Source: Hermatobates lingyangjiaoensis (taxonomy: Eukaryota; Arthropoda; Insecta; Hemiptera; Hermatobatidae). From it: a stretch of DNA of 64,000 nucleotides. Location: assembly GCA_026182355.1 (NCBI GenBank), contig JAPFBL010001617.1, positions 6,697,001 to 6,761,000 on the forward strand, read 5' to 3'. The notes under the pieces were generated by a model. That model was not told the origin of the DNA and ran no database searches. It saw only the letters and a program-made list of their open reading frames with translations. The first letter of the stretch is position 1; each line of letters starts with the position of its first letter. Both the position numbers and the translations under genes were made by a program. This document shows, one piece after another, positions 1 through 11,159 of the stretch.

Positions 1-1197
1 GGAAAGGTTAAATTAGACAAACGTTATTCTTTTTCAATGAATGTGACATAATATTATGTTAGACTTGAACTTCACTGTTAGTCATAGTTTTGCTTGTAAG
101 AATCTGAACAAGTAAATCTCTGTGGTATTTATTATGCAATGTGAAATAAACTAAACTATGTCCCTAACTTTTTCGTTTTTAATATAATGTAAAAGTAAAA
201 CTGCTAAGTTCTGACAAGATTAAGTAAAGAAAGCGGATGAATGACTGTCACTGTAATATAATAGTGCTATATTTGCCTTTACAATAATTTTTAACTGATT
301 CAGTGTTTAACATTTACTACTTATGTAAAGGCAGTTTTAAATGTAAAATTTCAAGTCTCTAAAATAACTATGATAGCGTGACGAAAATGAGTACTTATTT
401 TGATATAAACTAACATTTCCATGATGAAATATTGTTAAAAAAATAAGGTTTTGGGGGGAAATGACTGTTTATCTGATTAATGTGATTCACCGAGGAGTAG
501 GCCTTGCAGAGTATTTACATTTTATGTGTATGTCAATATGTGTGCACCCTCACACGGACATCAGCCTAAAAATATCTAAAACCCACTAAGGGGATCTCAA
601 ATGTGTAAATATCATCATCACTATATTTACCGTAAAGTAAATGAACATTATGGTCTAATGGTTTACTGGAGGTATGTAATAATTATTATACATATTATTC
701 AAACATTTTTATAAATAATTTCCTTGTGGTTTTAACTTGTTCCTGTTTTTTAAACAAGGAAGAAAATGCAATACTAAATTAGAATTGTAATTTTCATTGT
801 TTTGTTATTTGATTTCTATGACTCACTGGTAAACGAAAAACTATTAGAAATTGGTACGCATTAAAAACAATATGAAGCCATCAGGATGAAAAATATATTG
901 TTCTTATTTTACCTATGGGTTATTTTTCCTTACATTTTAAAATTCTCTTGTTTATCAAATTAAACATTTTCCGTGAAGCCAAAATTTTTTTTCCCCTGTA
1001 ATTGTTTTAGTTACACTAGAGCGGACATTCGATAGCATTTATTATTGAAGTAAAGAATTTGATTATTTGTTGAATACATATTTTTTCTACTTTGAAGTAC
1101 ATTTATTGCTTAAAATGCCAGAAGTTTCATTCTACATGTCCGTAAATTGCAGGTTTCGGCACTGATTTTATTTATTAAGGGAATATCTGTACAGCTC
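1..1197. other. AT-rich sequence, nothing recognised
   Basis: I see no coding frame, RNA gene or bounded repeat here. The stretch is AT-rich and stop-dense in all frames. Confidence 0.5.
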
Positions 1198-2171
1198 TGT
1201 GGATAATATCTGTACAGCTCAAAAACGAAATTTTTCTTCATTCATGAAAAAAACCATTGAAAACAAAAGTTACTTATTAAGTAGAATCCGTGATGTGACG
1301 AGACAATGTTTTCTTTTCACATTACTATATCAGCTTTTATAATGAAGAATCAGTTAAATACTCTTCCCTCTTGTGTCAAACATTTCCTTCATATGCATAT
1401 CTAACTAAAGCCACTCCATAAAACAATAATTCAGTTTTATTTTTCATTTTCAAGTTGTTCCGTTATTCCAGCTTTTTCATTTTCATTAGTAACTGGATCA
1501 ATGTCATACGAGTCACAGGATCTTTTGAAAAATTTTTGGGAATATTCTTAATCTATATTAAATATTTTAAAATAAACTTTTGCATGATTCAACGTAGAAG
1601 TCGACAAATTTTTTTTTTTGATAAATTCTTAATAAAGCTTAACTGTTACAATTCTGGTCATGTTAAACATATTTACTTTTCTCACTGCGTCAATCTATAG
1701 TAGTTTTCTCCTTCAACACTTCATTGTACACAGTTTCGGATCACCTATTAGTAAAATGTTTCACTTCCACTTTGTAGTCTTACATTTTGAGGGCTGAAGG
1801 AATAAAAGTTTGCTTTTATTCTGGCAATAATATAATATACGTACTCCAGCCGTGAAATTATTGGTAGCCTGCTGTCACTTGACACCGTTAATTCAGTTTA
1901 GCAGTGAACTAAGAGATCTCATCAGCACTCTTTGCACAAGTGCACTGTCACTGCAATAAAATGAAAAGTTTCATTATATTACATGAAGAAAAATATCAAA
2001 AAATTTTGTTATTATTGAAAATCTTGTTATTATTTTTAGAAAAATATTAACTACGGTATATATTATAAGCCTAGCCTGCTTCACCATTTTTGTTTTCAAT
2101 AGTTTTTTCATGAATGAACAAAAATTACGTTTTTGAGCTGTACAGATATCTGTATACCAGATATTATCCAC
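1198..2171. mobile_element. Non-autonomous DNA element with ~75-bp terminal inverted repeats
   Basis: The left arm (about 1198-1269) and right arm (about 2089-2171) are inverted copies. Both contain GTGGATAATATCTG, then CTGTACAGCTCAAAAACG and a TTCATTCATGAAAAAA stretch, ending in TTGAAAACAAAA. The right arm has about 15 extra bases (GTATACAGATAT) near its outer end. The 820 bp between the arms has no transposase-like frame; an 81-codon frame at 1455-1700 looks like chance. I could not define a target-site duplication, so the superfamily is unknown. Confidence 0.55.
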
Positions 2172-2642
2172 GTTTTCACTATCTCTCAAAAAAAATAAAA
2201 GGCATATAATAAAAGTATTAGAATATATTTTACGAGTGATAGGTATAAAGAAAGCAAGTATAACTTATGAATAAAACTCTGCTGAGTAAGTCACACTGCA
2301 ACTCTAAGATCTGCTCAGTCGATGAATGATAGCAAATGTTCGTCCCCGATTCCGTACTCTTTAAAACAAATATTTGGATTGACTGGAAACATAAACTTAC
2401 AGAACAAATAAGCGGAAAAATATCACACTTAATTTTATTTCTTTTTTTACTTACATGCTTCATTGCATTTTTTGGTTCCAAATATAAATTTTTATCTCAC
2501 ATCTTTACACGCATAATTTCTTTAACGCACGTTCTTATTTCTGTTTAGTTGGCAAATTAATGTTTTCTAATTAATTGCAAATGTATTTAGAGAGTAATAT
2601 TATATTTTCAGGAAAACCTTAACTTATATAAATGGTATTATA

Positions 2643-2868
2643 AAAAGATTTCACATAAACACGTGAAATAACAATCAATGATCAAACCATAATATGAAAT
2701 GGGAAAACAAGACTAAGATCTTTCAACCGCAACAAGAAGTCTTCGTCAGAGTCAAAAAGTTGGGTTTTCAAACAGTTCAGTTGGGTTTTTGACTCTGACG
2801 AAGACCGCTTGTTACGGTTGAAAGATATTAGTCTTGTTTTCCCATTTCATACTGTGGTTTGATCATTA
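2643..2868. mobile_element. Foldback element with hammerhead-like core (copy 1)
   Basis: The arms at 2677-2757 and 2787-2867 are near-perfect inverted repeats of about 81 bp around a 29-bp spacer. A second copy lies at 20,967-21,145, and sequence outside the left arm here (2643-2676) recurs outside the right arm there, so the element is longer than the arms. The direct repeat AAATGGTATTATA flanks it (about 2630-2642 and 2868-2880) and may be a target duplication. Each arm carries CTGACGA (2795-2801 on plus), a short hairpin (ACCG...CGGT) and GAAA (2820-2823). That order resembles the hammerhead-type cores known from Penelope-like element termini, but the pairing next to the core is imperfect. 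The family assignment is inference. Confidence 0.6.
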
Positions 2869-2884
2869 AATGGTATTATATATG

Positions 2885-3247
2885 TAATATTATTGTAACC
2901 TCCTTGACCATCAATGGTAACCTCCAGGAATAATAGTTGCTGCACTGACCGCTAGGATTGATAAGTCGAGGTATAACCTTATCCTTTATGGCAAAGTTTG
3001 AAAAGAAATGTATAATTATAAATTTCGTTTATATAATATGGATATGGAGGCTTTGTGTAAGGAGATAAACTTGTTAATCTTAAATGGTTAAGTTCAATTT
3101 ACTGAAAATAAATGAAATTTAAGATTATACATTTCTTTTCAAACTTTGCCATAAAGGATAAGGTTATACCTCGACTTATCAACTCTAGCGGTCAGTGCAG
3201 CAACTATTATTCCAGCAGGTTACCATTGATGGGTTACAATAATATTA
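2885..3247. mobile_element. Foldback/MITE with ~140-bp arms
   Basis: Left arm 2885-3030 and right arm 3112-3247 are inverted copies. The ends read TAATATTATTGTAACC in both orientations. Both arms share the long stretch covering GTTGCTGCACTGACCGCTA and CCTTATCCTTTATGGCAAAG. Arm identity is high and the spacer is only about 80 bp, so single-stranded DNA would form a strong hairpin. There is no coding potential. It starts 18 bp after the previous foldback, so two palindromic elements sit back to back. Confidence 0.65.
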
Positions 3248-3448
3248 AATATATATAATTAAAATAAAAGCCTAGAAAAACTTTTAAAATAAAGCCCAGG
3301 CTATATTATATATAGCCTGGAATTCACCAATGATTGTCCTTCTGAAATTTGTCTTTTCAATTTTTTTTTCGTCAACTTTTTTATGAATGACTTCAGCCCG
3401 CAAATATACATAAATACATAAGATAAATTATTGGTTGCATTGTTTTTT

Positions 3449-5510
3449 ACTTTACTATAAGTGAATTATAGTGATCGTGAAAAAATTCGATCTCGAGATT
3501 TTGATGGATTTGTATGTTTTGAGGCCCCAGAAGTAGTTTTATTAAGTTTTTTCGATCATGTCTGTATTGGGTGAGTGGCCACGCTACGGTCCAGAATCTT
3601 TGATGAATCAAATTGATATTTTACATAAAAACAGACATCATAGTGTAGATGTGCCCTATTGTTTGGGAGTAATTATGAATGTTGGGAAAGTAACTTTTTT
3701 TTCAAAAATCTATTTGTATATATTTTTTCTCCTAAACTACTAAATCTCGAGTCTTGAAATTTAGGCATTATTTTTGAAGCTTCAAAAGAAATAAACGAAA
3801 AATAACCTCGGATTTTTAAAACAACAGGAATTTTTTTTTAGTAAAATGTAAAAATGTTGACTTATAATTCAATCTGAAAGCTTGTGAGGGCGATACAAGC
3901 CATACCGTTTAAAGGATCAAAATGACATTATAACTTAGAACATTATGTAGAGGATGAGTTGAGATAATTTTTTCAAAACTACATTAATCCAAGGGGCGTT
4001 AGTGTATAATTTCTGTTTTCAGAAATGTTTTTTTGACCCTAAACGGCTGTTTATAAACCAACGAAATTTTGCCAAAAATTAAAAATTTATAAAAAAAATA
4101 TGAAGGTTCAATTACGGCAAAAAGCAACAATAAAGCTATAAAAACTGAATGTTTATCCTGGATCAATGGTTTACTTGCTATAATTGACGTATTTATTTAT
4201 GTTATTTACATTGTTTACATTGACTTAAAATTTTTTTGAATGATCCACTGAAATAAAATTGATATTTAGAAGTTTTATGAAAAATGTTTAAAACAATTTA
4301 AGAACTTAATATTAGATGCAAAAGAATAAAATGCATACATGTAAAAAATCTACGCCAATCAAATATATAATGTCTGATGCTTTCCATGGTATGATGGATT
4401 TGTCCCACAAAATGCTCTAATCAATTTATATGCTGCACCCTTGAACAAAACTTAATATAAGATATAAATTCTTTTGTATTTATGAATCATATTAATTAAC
4501 TTTGGCTAATATTGAAATGTGAGGAATGGACTCTTTTCTATTACGTTGTTGACAAATATTCAGTTTTTTTTACTATTCTAGTCTAATAGTTCATACCTAT
4601 TATTTTCAAAAATTTCAATATTCCAGCTATAAAAGTTTTAAATTATACTAAAAAGCTGGTTTTGAACATATTTGAGTATGCAAAACTGGGTAATTACTTA
4701 TTTGTTTTTTCTTAATATGCATTTACAGTAACCTTATAACAGAGGAAAAAGATAACACTCGCTCAGAGTAATTTGGATTTATAACAAAGGGAAAGAAAAG
4801 TGATTTTTTTAAAAACACTACCATGCCATAAAATTACCAGTATAATAATTTTAGAAAAGACCAAAAATGTAAAACATATTTCAAAATTGAAAATATTCTT
4901 TGAAAAATAATAAATGAAATTGTCCTGCATCTAATTAAAAATTATCTTTAAAGGACATTTTTTCTTACATGTTTCTGACATAGTGGGAAGGAATATTTTC
5001 AAGTTTTAAATGGGAAACTTTGTTTTAAAACTTTAATGTAGAATGATGTCAGATAACCTATGTAAGAGATCCACTTGCCATTGGGACAAAGGCCTATTAT
5101 CCTGCAATAGATTATTTTGTAAATCGAAATCTACACTTTCGTTTTTCAAAAATGTTAATATTGCTGAAGTTATACTAATGATATTATATGCATCAGTGGT
5201 GTGAAATACAAAAATAAGTATATATTAATATGTGGATCAATCACTATCTGTACTACCTCCAGGAATGAAAGACTAATCAACCTCTCCCATTTAGACATTT
5301 ATATTATGTCTAATTATATATATTATACATTTATATATATTTAGATTAAAATTTTATTATATATATTTTTATAAATCTATATTTATATATATATTATAAA
5401 TTATAAATATATATTTTATAATATATATTGAGATATTATATATTGTACACCCAAAAAGTTTTATATCAATTTTACTAATAGTAAAGTTGAGTTTAGGCCA
5501 CTCCAGATTT
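3449..5510 (+). repeat. Family B dispersed repeat, copy 1 (near full length)
   Basis: This copy starts with the family head ACTTTACTATAAGTG...TAGTGATCGTG and ends with the family tail AGTAAAGTTGAG...GGCCACTCCAGATT. Recognisable inner blocks are a 40-codon core near 3585-3705 (frame reads PESLMNQIDIL, later PYCLG), the block CGCTAAACGGCT-type (here at about 4040), and the block ending GGAATGAAAGACTAATCA. A TA-rich microsatellite (about 5300-5450) lies near the end. It shares all landmarks with the copies at 13 kb and the 22.6-31 kb array. No transposase is visible; the class is unknown. Confidence 0.7.
5300..5450. repeat. TA-rich low-complexity tract
   Basis: Runs of TATATA and TTATAAATATATAT make up almost the whole stretch, inside the 3' part of the first family B copy. 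Confidence 0.7.
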
Positions 5511-6350
5511 TTTTAAAGTTAATATTAATTAAAACAAATATTAACTTTCACAGTATAAAAAATGAAACAAAAAACGAGGTTTAAATCATTTTAAATGCTT
5601 AAAAATAATGCTGTCTGACTTGTTTAGTTCAAATACGGCACTGAAATTTCTTTAGCCAATTCTATCTTCTGTATTATTAGATGTTTTCCTGTAATATTTG
5701 TTGTTCAACCAATAAACATGATTACAATAATTGTGTTTAATTTATATATTTCTAGAAGTACAATAATCCATTTGATCTTCATATGTATTTCACTATCAGT
5801 GTACGTTAGTGTTAATTAATACTGTCACCTTTGCAAAAGCCAATGGTTTTAGTGTGACTATATATGTAATACTGGTAGCTGTTGATGTGTTGATGAAAAG
5901 CTTTCTAATAAGTTAGTGAGGGGAGGGAGGGGGCTAGGTATACAGTGATGGTAGTGGAGTAGTCACAGGCATCTCTTTTTAAGCTTGTACCACACTCAGT
6001 CAACTCTAAAAGTTTAAAGATTAACAAACATTAATCGAATTTGTTTAAAACTCAAGCACGGAAGAAAACGAATGTTTTTTGATATTGTACTACCCTAACC
6101 AAAAGTAATACTGCTGATAGAATTTTAAATTTTTTCAAAGTCCACAAGCATTCACATTATTTTCAAATTCAATGTGAATATGTAAATATGACACTTTTAA
6201 ATTCAAAAAGGAGAAATCTCATCATCTTGGGAGATTATATTCAGCTTAATAAATCAAACTATGAAGCATTGGTTTCTTTACAGGATATATAAATTCTTAA
6301 TTTCAATTTTACATTTCAATAATTCTATTTCAAGAGCATTTGACTACCTC
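5511..6350. other. AT-rich intergenic sequence, nothing recognised
   Basis: No gene, RNA or bounded repeat is visible. A short G-rich run (about 5920-5935) is the only compositional feature. Confidence 0.45.
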
Positions 6351-6539
6351 TAATCAAATGTGCAGGGTATACAAAGTGGTTGTGGATCCTGTATTGAAAC
6401 CAGATACCACAACTGTTGAGGAGGTGGAAGGAGAATGAAGTATTTTTCTTGTTGTTACACCAATGACAGCATTTATAATGATATTAAGTGTAATTTTAAT
6501 ATAATGATTATTTTTGTATTTTAGATAATAGGGAACTTT

Positions 6540-7250
6540 TCATAGTGGCCAAAATTAACGGTTTAAGGTCGGCCCATGGGAAATTTGTATGCAAAAAGGC
6601 ATCAGGTATATAATTTCACATAAGGGTAAACATAACACACTCCTCCTGCTGGAATAATGCCAGACAAAAAGATCAACGTACATATCATGAACTTCAACGG
6701 GAAGTTAATGGAGGAGATCTTAATGTCATATTGAATAAAATTATCTGGCAAGAAGCATCCTCTTATTTGCTAAAGGGTGAAAACAATTGCAAAATAATAG
6801 TGGACGTGGTGAAAATAAGTTTAATCAACTTGGACATTTCAATTGCCTGAAAATTGATAATCTGACGTAGGTATCAACTTTCATTTCAACCCCGCGGTTC
6901 TGAAAACCAATATAATATTCTGTCTGTAAAATGCAAATTGTGAAACTAATTGTAATAATGCAGTGGTTTACTGACAACTATTTGCTGATTATGTTGCAAT
7001 ATCTGCCATATCTGAAATACATTAGCACACACAATGGCCTTATACAAATCAGTCATGTATATGCAAGAGTGAAAGAACGAAACACTAAGGACGGATGTAT
7101 TTAATGTAAGATATGCAAAGAATTTTCTCCTAAAGATCGTGTAAGATTACAACAACTCACATCATCGTACAATTGGTATGGACCCGAGTAAAGTGAAAAA
7201 AAAAATACATGAAGCAGGAAATTCCAAAACGAGTCAATAATGGCATCAAG
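6540..7250 (+). pseudogene. Decayed LINE endonuclease-like region
   Basis: Plus-strand frames give pieces that resemble the apurinic endonuclease domain of non-LTR retrotransposons. At about 6710-6735 the frame reads GGDLNVILN, like the GDFN/GDLNV motif. Near 6965-7000 a piece reads TDN...ADYVAIS, which could be a degraded SDH motif. Stops and frame changes break the region everywhere. It ends close to the mariner insertion at 7396. The resemblance is weak and could be chance; no clade can be assigned. Confidence 0.3.
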
Positions 7251-7395
7251 TGTTGGCAGAAAGGATGATCGTAAACCAGATAAATTCCCTGTGAGATTTA
7301 GCGTATTTTCAACCATATGTAGATGATTGCCAAAGACTCCTTGATGGCAGATAAGAACCTGAAAATTGATGAGTTCAAATTTTTGCCGTGAACTA

Positions 7396-8680
7396 CGAGG
7401 GCGGTTTGATAAGTCCGTGACATTTGAATAAAACAAAATTTTTTTGGCAAAGAAACATTTTATTTTTCTACATGGTCACCTTTTAGCTCGATACATTTAG
7501 TCCAGCGTTTTTCTAATTTTTTTATTCCCTCCAAATAATACGTTTTCACAAAGCTCTCAAAATATGCGTTTGTTTCGGTAATGACTTGTTCATTCGACTC
7601 TCTTACCACCCAGTCATTTCTTTAGGTTTGGAAACAGAAAATAGTCACAGGGGGCTAAATCAGGAGAATATGCTGGATGGGGTAGCAGTTCGTATCCTAA
7701 TTCGTGGATTTTGGCCATCGTGACTAGACAAGTGTGCACACGTACATTGTCTTGATGGAACAGCACTTTCTTCTTTGCCAAATGCGGCCGTTTTTGCTTC
7801 AAATCAATGTCGAATCTGTTCAAAAGCTTCGAATAATATTCGCCGGTGAGCGTTTTACCTTTCTCGAGGTAATCGATGTGAATGACACCACGTGCGTCCC
7901 AAAAACTGTGGCCATGACCTTGTTGGCTGACAGACTCTGTTTAGCTTTCTTTGGCCCACGTTCGCCCACAGCAACCCACTGTTTCGATTGTTCCTTGGTC
8001 TCTGTCGTGTTGTGATGGATCCATGTTTCGTCCACAGTAACAAAACGGCGCAAAAATTCGTCCGGATTACGGCTGAACATCGCTAAACACTCTTTTGAAG
8101 TGGTCACACGATTGCGCTTATGGTCAAGTGTGAGCAAACGCGGCACCCATCTCGCGGAGAGTTTTTTCATGTCCAAATATTCGTGTAAAATATGATGTAT
8201 CCGTTCAGTTGAGATGCCTACAGTATGAGCCAACTCTCGCACTTTCATTCTCCGATCATCCAATATCATTTCATGGATTTTATCGACGATTTCCGGCGTG
8301 ATCACTTCTTTTGGTCGACCTGAGTGTTCGGCGTCCCTAGCGCTGATACGACCACAACGGAACTCTGTAAACTTCTTAACCATTGAAATTGATGGTCCCG
8401 AGTCCCCGTAGTATTTATCAAGTCTTTCCTTAGTTTCAGTGATGGACTTTTTACGTAAAAAGTAATGCTTAATCAGCACACGAAATTCACTTTTTTCCTT
8501 TTTCGTAAAAAGACACGAGGTTATCTGCGTTGAATGACTATCAAACACCGACTGCACGTGGTAGTTGGCTCATAATTAGATAGTTGTCCACTAAAAGATT
8601 ACAGATGACGGCAGCACTGTTGCATTTGGAGTAACTGCGCGGGAAATTCAAAAAGTCACTGACTTATCAATCCACCCTCG
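7396..8680 (-). mobile_element. mariner element (full length, 1285 bp)
   Basis: The left end CGAGGGCGGTTTGATAAGTC and the inverted right end (CGAGGGTGGATTGATAAGTC on the minus strand) form terminal inverted repeats of about 28 bp with few mismatches. TA dinucleotides at 7394-7395 and 8681-8682 are the expected mariner target duplication. The length matches the usual ~1.3 kb of Tc1/mariner elements. The transposase lies on the minus strand and is broken, so this copy is not autonomous. Confidence 0.95.
7614..8557 (-). pseudogene. mariner transposase, DD34D, frameshifted and truncated
   Basis: This would encode the cut-and-paste transposase of the mariner element. The first frame starts at 8557 and runs 245 codons. 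It contains the N-terminal helix-turn-helix region, SGRP (residues 79-82), the WVPRLLT signature (137-143) and the first catalytic Asp in VDETWIH (D176). The frame is lost in a T run (plus-strand A run 7901-7905), consistent with a one-base deletion. The remaining domain continues in another frame with the second Asp in HQDN and the third in PCDYFLF, 34 residues apart as expected for DD34D. That frame ends early where the usual Trp after FPNLKK is a TGA stop, and further indels follow. Confidence 0.93.
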
Positions 8681-8682
8681 TA

Positions 8683-9031
8683 TTCAACGCATGACAGACA
8701 GAAACTTATAGAACACTGGAGGTTCCACAGAATCAATATAATGGAAAACCAAGGGGTTGACAGTTCCTATTGGACTAAGAAGGGTGTTGATAAACTTAGG
8801 GTACTAAGGGACAACATGTGAATCCTAAAAAAGTATATATAGTCTTAAGGGCAATCGAGTAACTCGTAAATCTTACCTGCAGCATTAACTAGACTAGAAA
8901 AGTCATCACTGGGAGAAGCCAGCAGTATTTCCTGGGAGTTTATTAAGCCTAGTTACTTTCGTAGGTAACCTACCACATTATCATCAATAAGTGAAAGCTC
9001 AAGTATGAGGGGCTGAGATAACCATTCGTTC
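8683..9031. other. Unrecognised spacer
   Basis: This 350-bp stretch between the mariner and the hAT MITE shows no coding frame or repeat that I can recognise. Confidence 0.4.
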
Positions 9032-9039
9032 GTTTACAA

Positions 9040-9673
9040 CAGGGCTTCTCAAACTTTTTCTTCCATAGACCCCCTGTAGGAATTTTATTTTTTTCATAGA
9101 CCCCCTACCTAAGGAATATAAATATACACATCTAATCGAGTGTGTGTGTGTGTGTGTGTGCAATGGCTACCACAGACGACTCATTTTAAAACACATGTGG
9201 TAGTAATAGGAAAATGAGGGGAAATTGTGAAGAAGAAAGAAACTGAAATAGCAATAATTATATCTACATTTTAAAGTCCATGGAAACCATAATAATAATA
9301 AATAAAACAAATAATATTACCGTAATTTCAATTGACTAATTCCCAACTCTAGTAGGTGGTATGGTAGGGGGTTTTAATTTCGGAATTAAACTCTCATATC
9401 AAAATATTGGACATATTTTATAAGTTATCGAAACATACTTTTTCATTACTCATGCTTACTACCTCCCCAAATCTAGTTTATATTTACTTATTAATTTTAT
9501 TATAATACGAATACCTTAATATTCATTTATAAACTTTTTTTATTTATTATTATGTTCATTTTATTTATTCATTTATTTTTATTTATTATTTATTAATTTA
9601 TTTTTTACTAAAGAGACATCCACAGACCCCCAATAGACTCCTTGGTGATCATAGACCCCTTTGAGAATAGCTG
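9040..9673. mobile_element. hAT-type MITE, 634 bp, with 8-bp target duplication
   Basis: The left end begins CAGGGCTTCTCAAACTTTTT, and the right end read inward on the minus strand begins CAGCTATTCTCAAAG. This is the CAG...TCTCAAA terminal pattern of Charlie-like hAT elements. It is flanked by GTTTACAA (9032-9039) and GTTTAAAA (9674-9681), an 8-bp duplication with one mismatch. ATAGACCCCC-type repeats occur just inside both ends. The interior is AT-rich with a (GT)n run at about 9139-9160 and no transposase. Confidence 0.85.
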
Positions 9674-9878
9674 GTTTAAAACATACAGTCCTTGTAAGTT
9701 TCTAAATTTCATTGAGTCAAGTGATTCTACTATTTTTTAGGTTACTACTCGTATATTTGTAATTTTCAAGTCTATGAATAATATCTGACACTGAATATTT
9801 GCTTCAGAGTCAATGGCAGTAGTAACAAGTTATATTTGAGATGATCTTTGCTATTAGCATGTGAGATTTAATGAAATA

Positions 9879-11159
9879 CTAGCAAACGTACTCGTCTTTG
9901 ACGGAATCAAAAATTCTATTATACTTCGTATTCCAAAATACCATTAGAAATTATAGAATAATAGAAAATACCATTATTAGTAGTGTTAAGCAAATGCCTC
10001 TGTATACACATTAGCTGTCTGTCCTTCAGGTTCATGGAAGAACAAACAGTTGGAACGTCTGACTCTTGAGCAAGTAAACTACAGATGACTATGCGAGAAA
10101 AACTTAGTCTCGCTAACTTGAATTCCTGTGTTAGATAAAGTTTCCCCTTGCGACTTAGTTGACGTCATTGTGAAATAGACTCTGACGGGACTTTGCAATC
10201 ATTTCAACGGAAACAGTTAGTGGCTCGGAATCAATGGTATGCGTGGTATACACACAGACTCCCCAGTACCACACCCAGTCATGATGTCCGCCTCTATGGA
10301 TGTGCAGAGCACGAACTCAGAGTCGTGTCCCGTTGCACAGTTTTGGGGCACTCACGTTCCGTAACATGAAACTTGTTACTGCTACTAAATTGCAGCATGA
10401 TTGGTGCTCCTACTTTAAGTTTTTACTCATCAGCGGGCTGTCCAGGAGAAATAAATTCAGAGTCAAGAAATTCAGTTGGATAATGAACTGCTTCCTCATC
10501 ACTAATCACTCTTTACTGACTTGTAAGTTCTTTCCTCGGCTTGATATAACGTAAGAAGTTGTTTGTTGATTTTTCCTGCCTGTTCATATTAAGGGTTTGC
10601 CCCAACTCTGGGAAACACCTTTTCAATGATGTCAAATATGCAATATATTCGTATGCTCAAATGAAATTAAAATCAAGTAACAATACCTACTTGCTGTATA
10701 TTTTCAAAATAAACATGTCCTGTGAAGTTAGCAAAATACAGTTTAAAGGTCCATAACTTCGCTTCTACACTGAATAATCAATCTATTAAGAGCCTATATT
10801 TTAAGTTAGGCATGCACAAATCAAGTGTCAAAGTTTCAACTCGCTATGTCTCATGGTGGTTGAGTTTACTTGTGACAAACGTTTATGCTTTAAACGTCCA
10901 TAACTTCACTTCTACATTGAATTTCCAATCAATTCAGAACCTATATTGTAAGTAAGACCTACAGAAATCTACTGTCAAAGTTTCAGTTTGATATGTTTTA
11001 CGGTGGCTGAGTTTACTTGTGACAAAATTTTGCGGACAAATTGACAGACATTTTTCGAAGGGTGGATTCGGTTTCTCCAATGGATGAAACGTAAAGAAAA
11101 CTTGAAATGAGTCAGTTCTAAGCAATGTACAGACAAAATCATTCTTTTATTTATATAGA
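9879..11159 (-). mobile_element. Helitron copy H1, degenerate
   Basis: On the minus strand the element starts TCTATATAAATAAAAG, preceded by A (11,160). It ends with the short hairpin CCGTC-AAA-GACG(A)G, about 10 further bases and CTAG, followed by T. Helitrons start with TC, end with CTRR after a small hairpin and insert between A and T, so all termini fit. Three other copies share the ends. Inside is a decayed helicase C-terminus (see separate entry) and a diverged internal tandem duplication with a period of about 147 bp (10,751 and 10,898). Confidence 0.85.
10045..10520 (-). pseudogene. Helitron Pif1-type helicase C-terminus, fragment in H1
   Basis: On the minus strand, pieces match the end of the Helitron RepHel protein, a Pif1-family SF1B helicase. 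There is a YPTEF-like stretch in the region before motif VI, a VGAPIML-like piece, and PLIPS-like and SQGETL-like pieces. The reading frame has multiple stops and shifts. The 84-codon plus-strand frame over 10,300-10,554 is its antisense shadow. Only the last part of a protein that is normally over 1,000 residues long is present. Confidence 0.7.
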
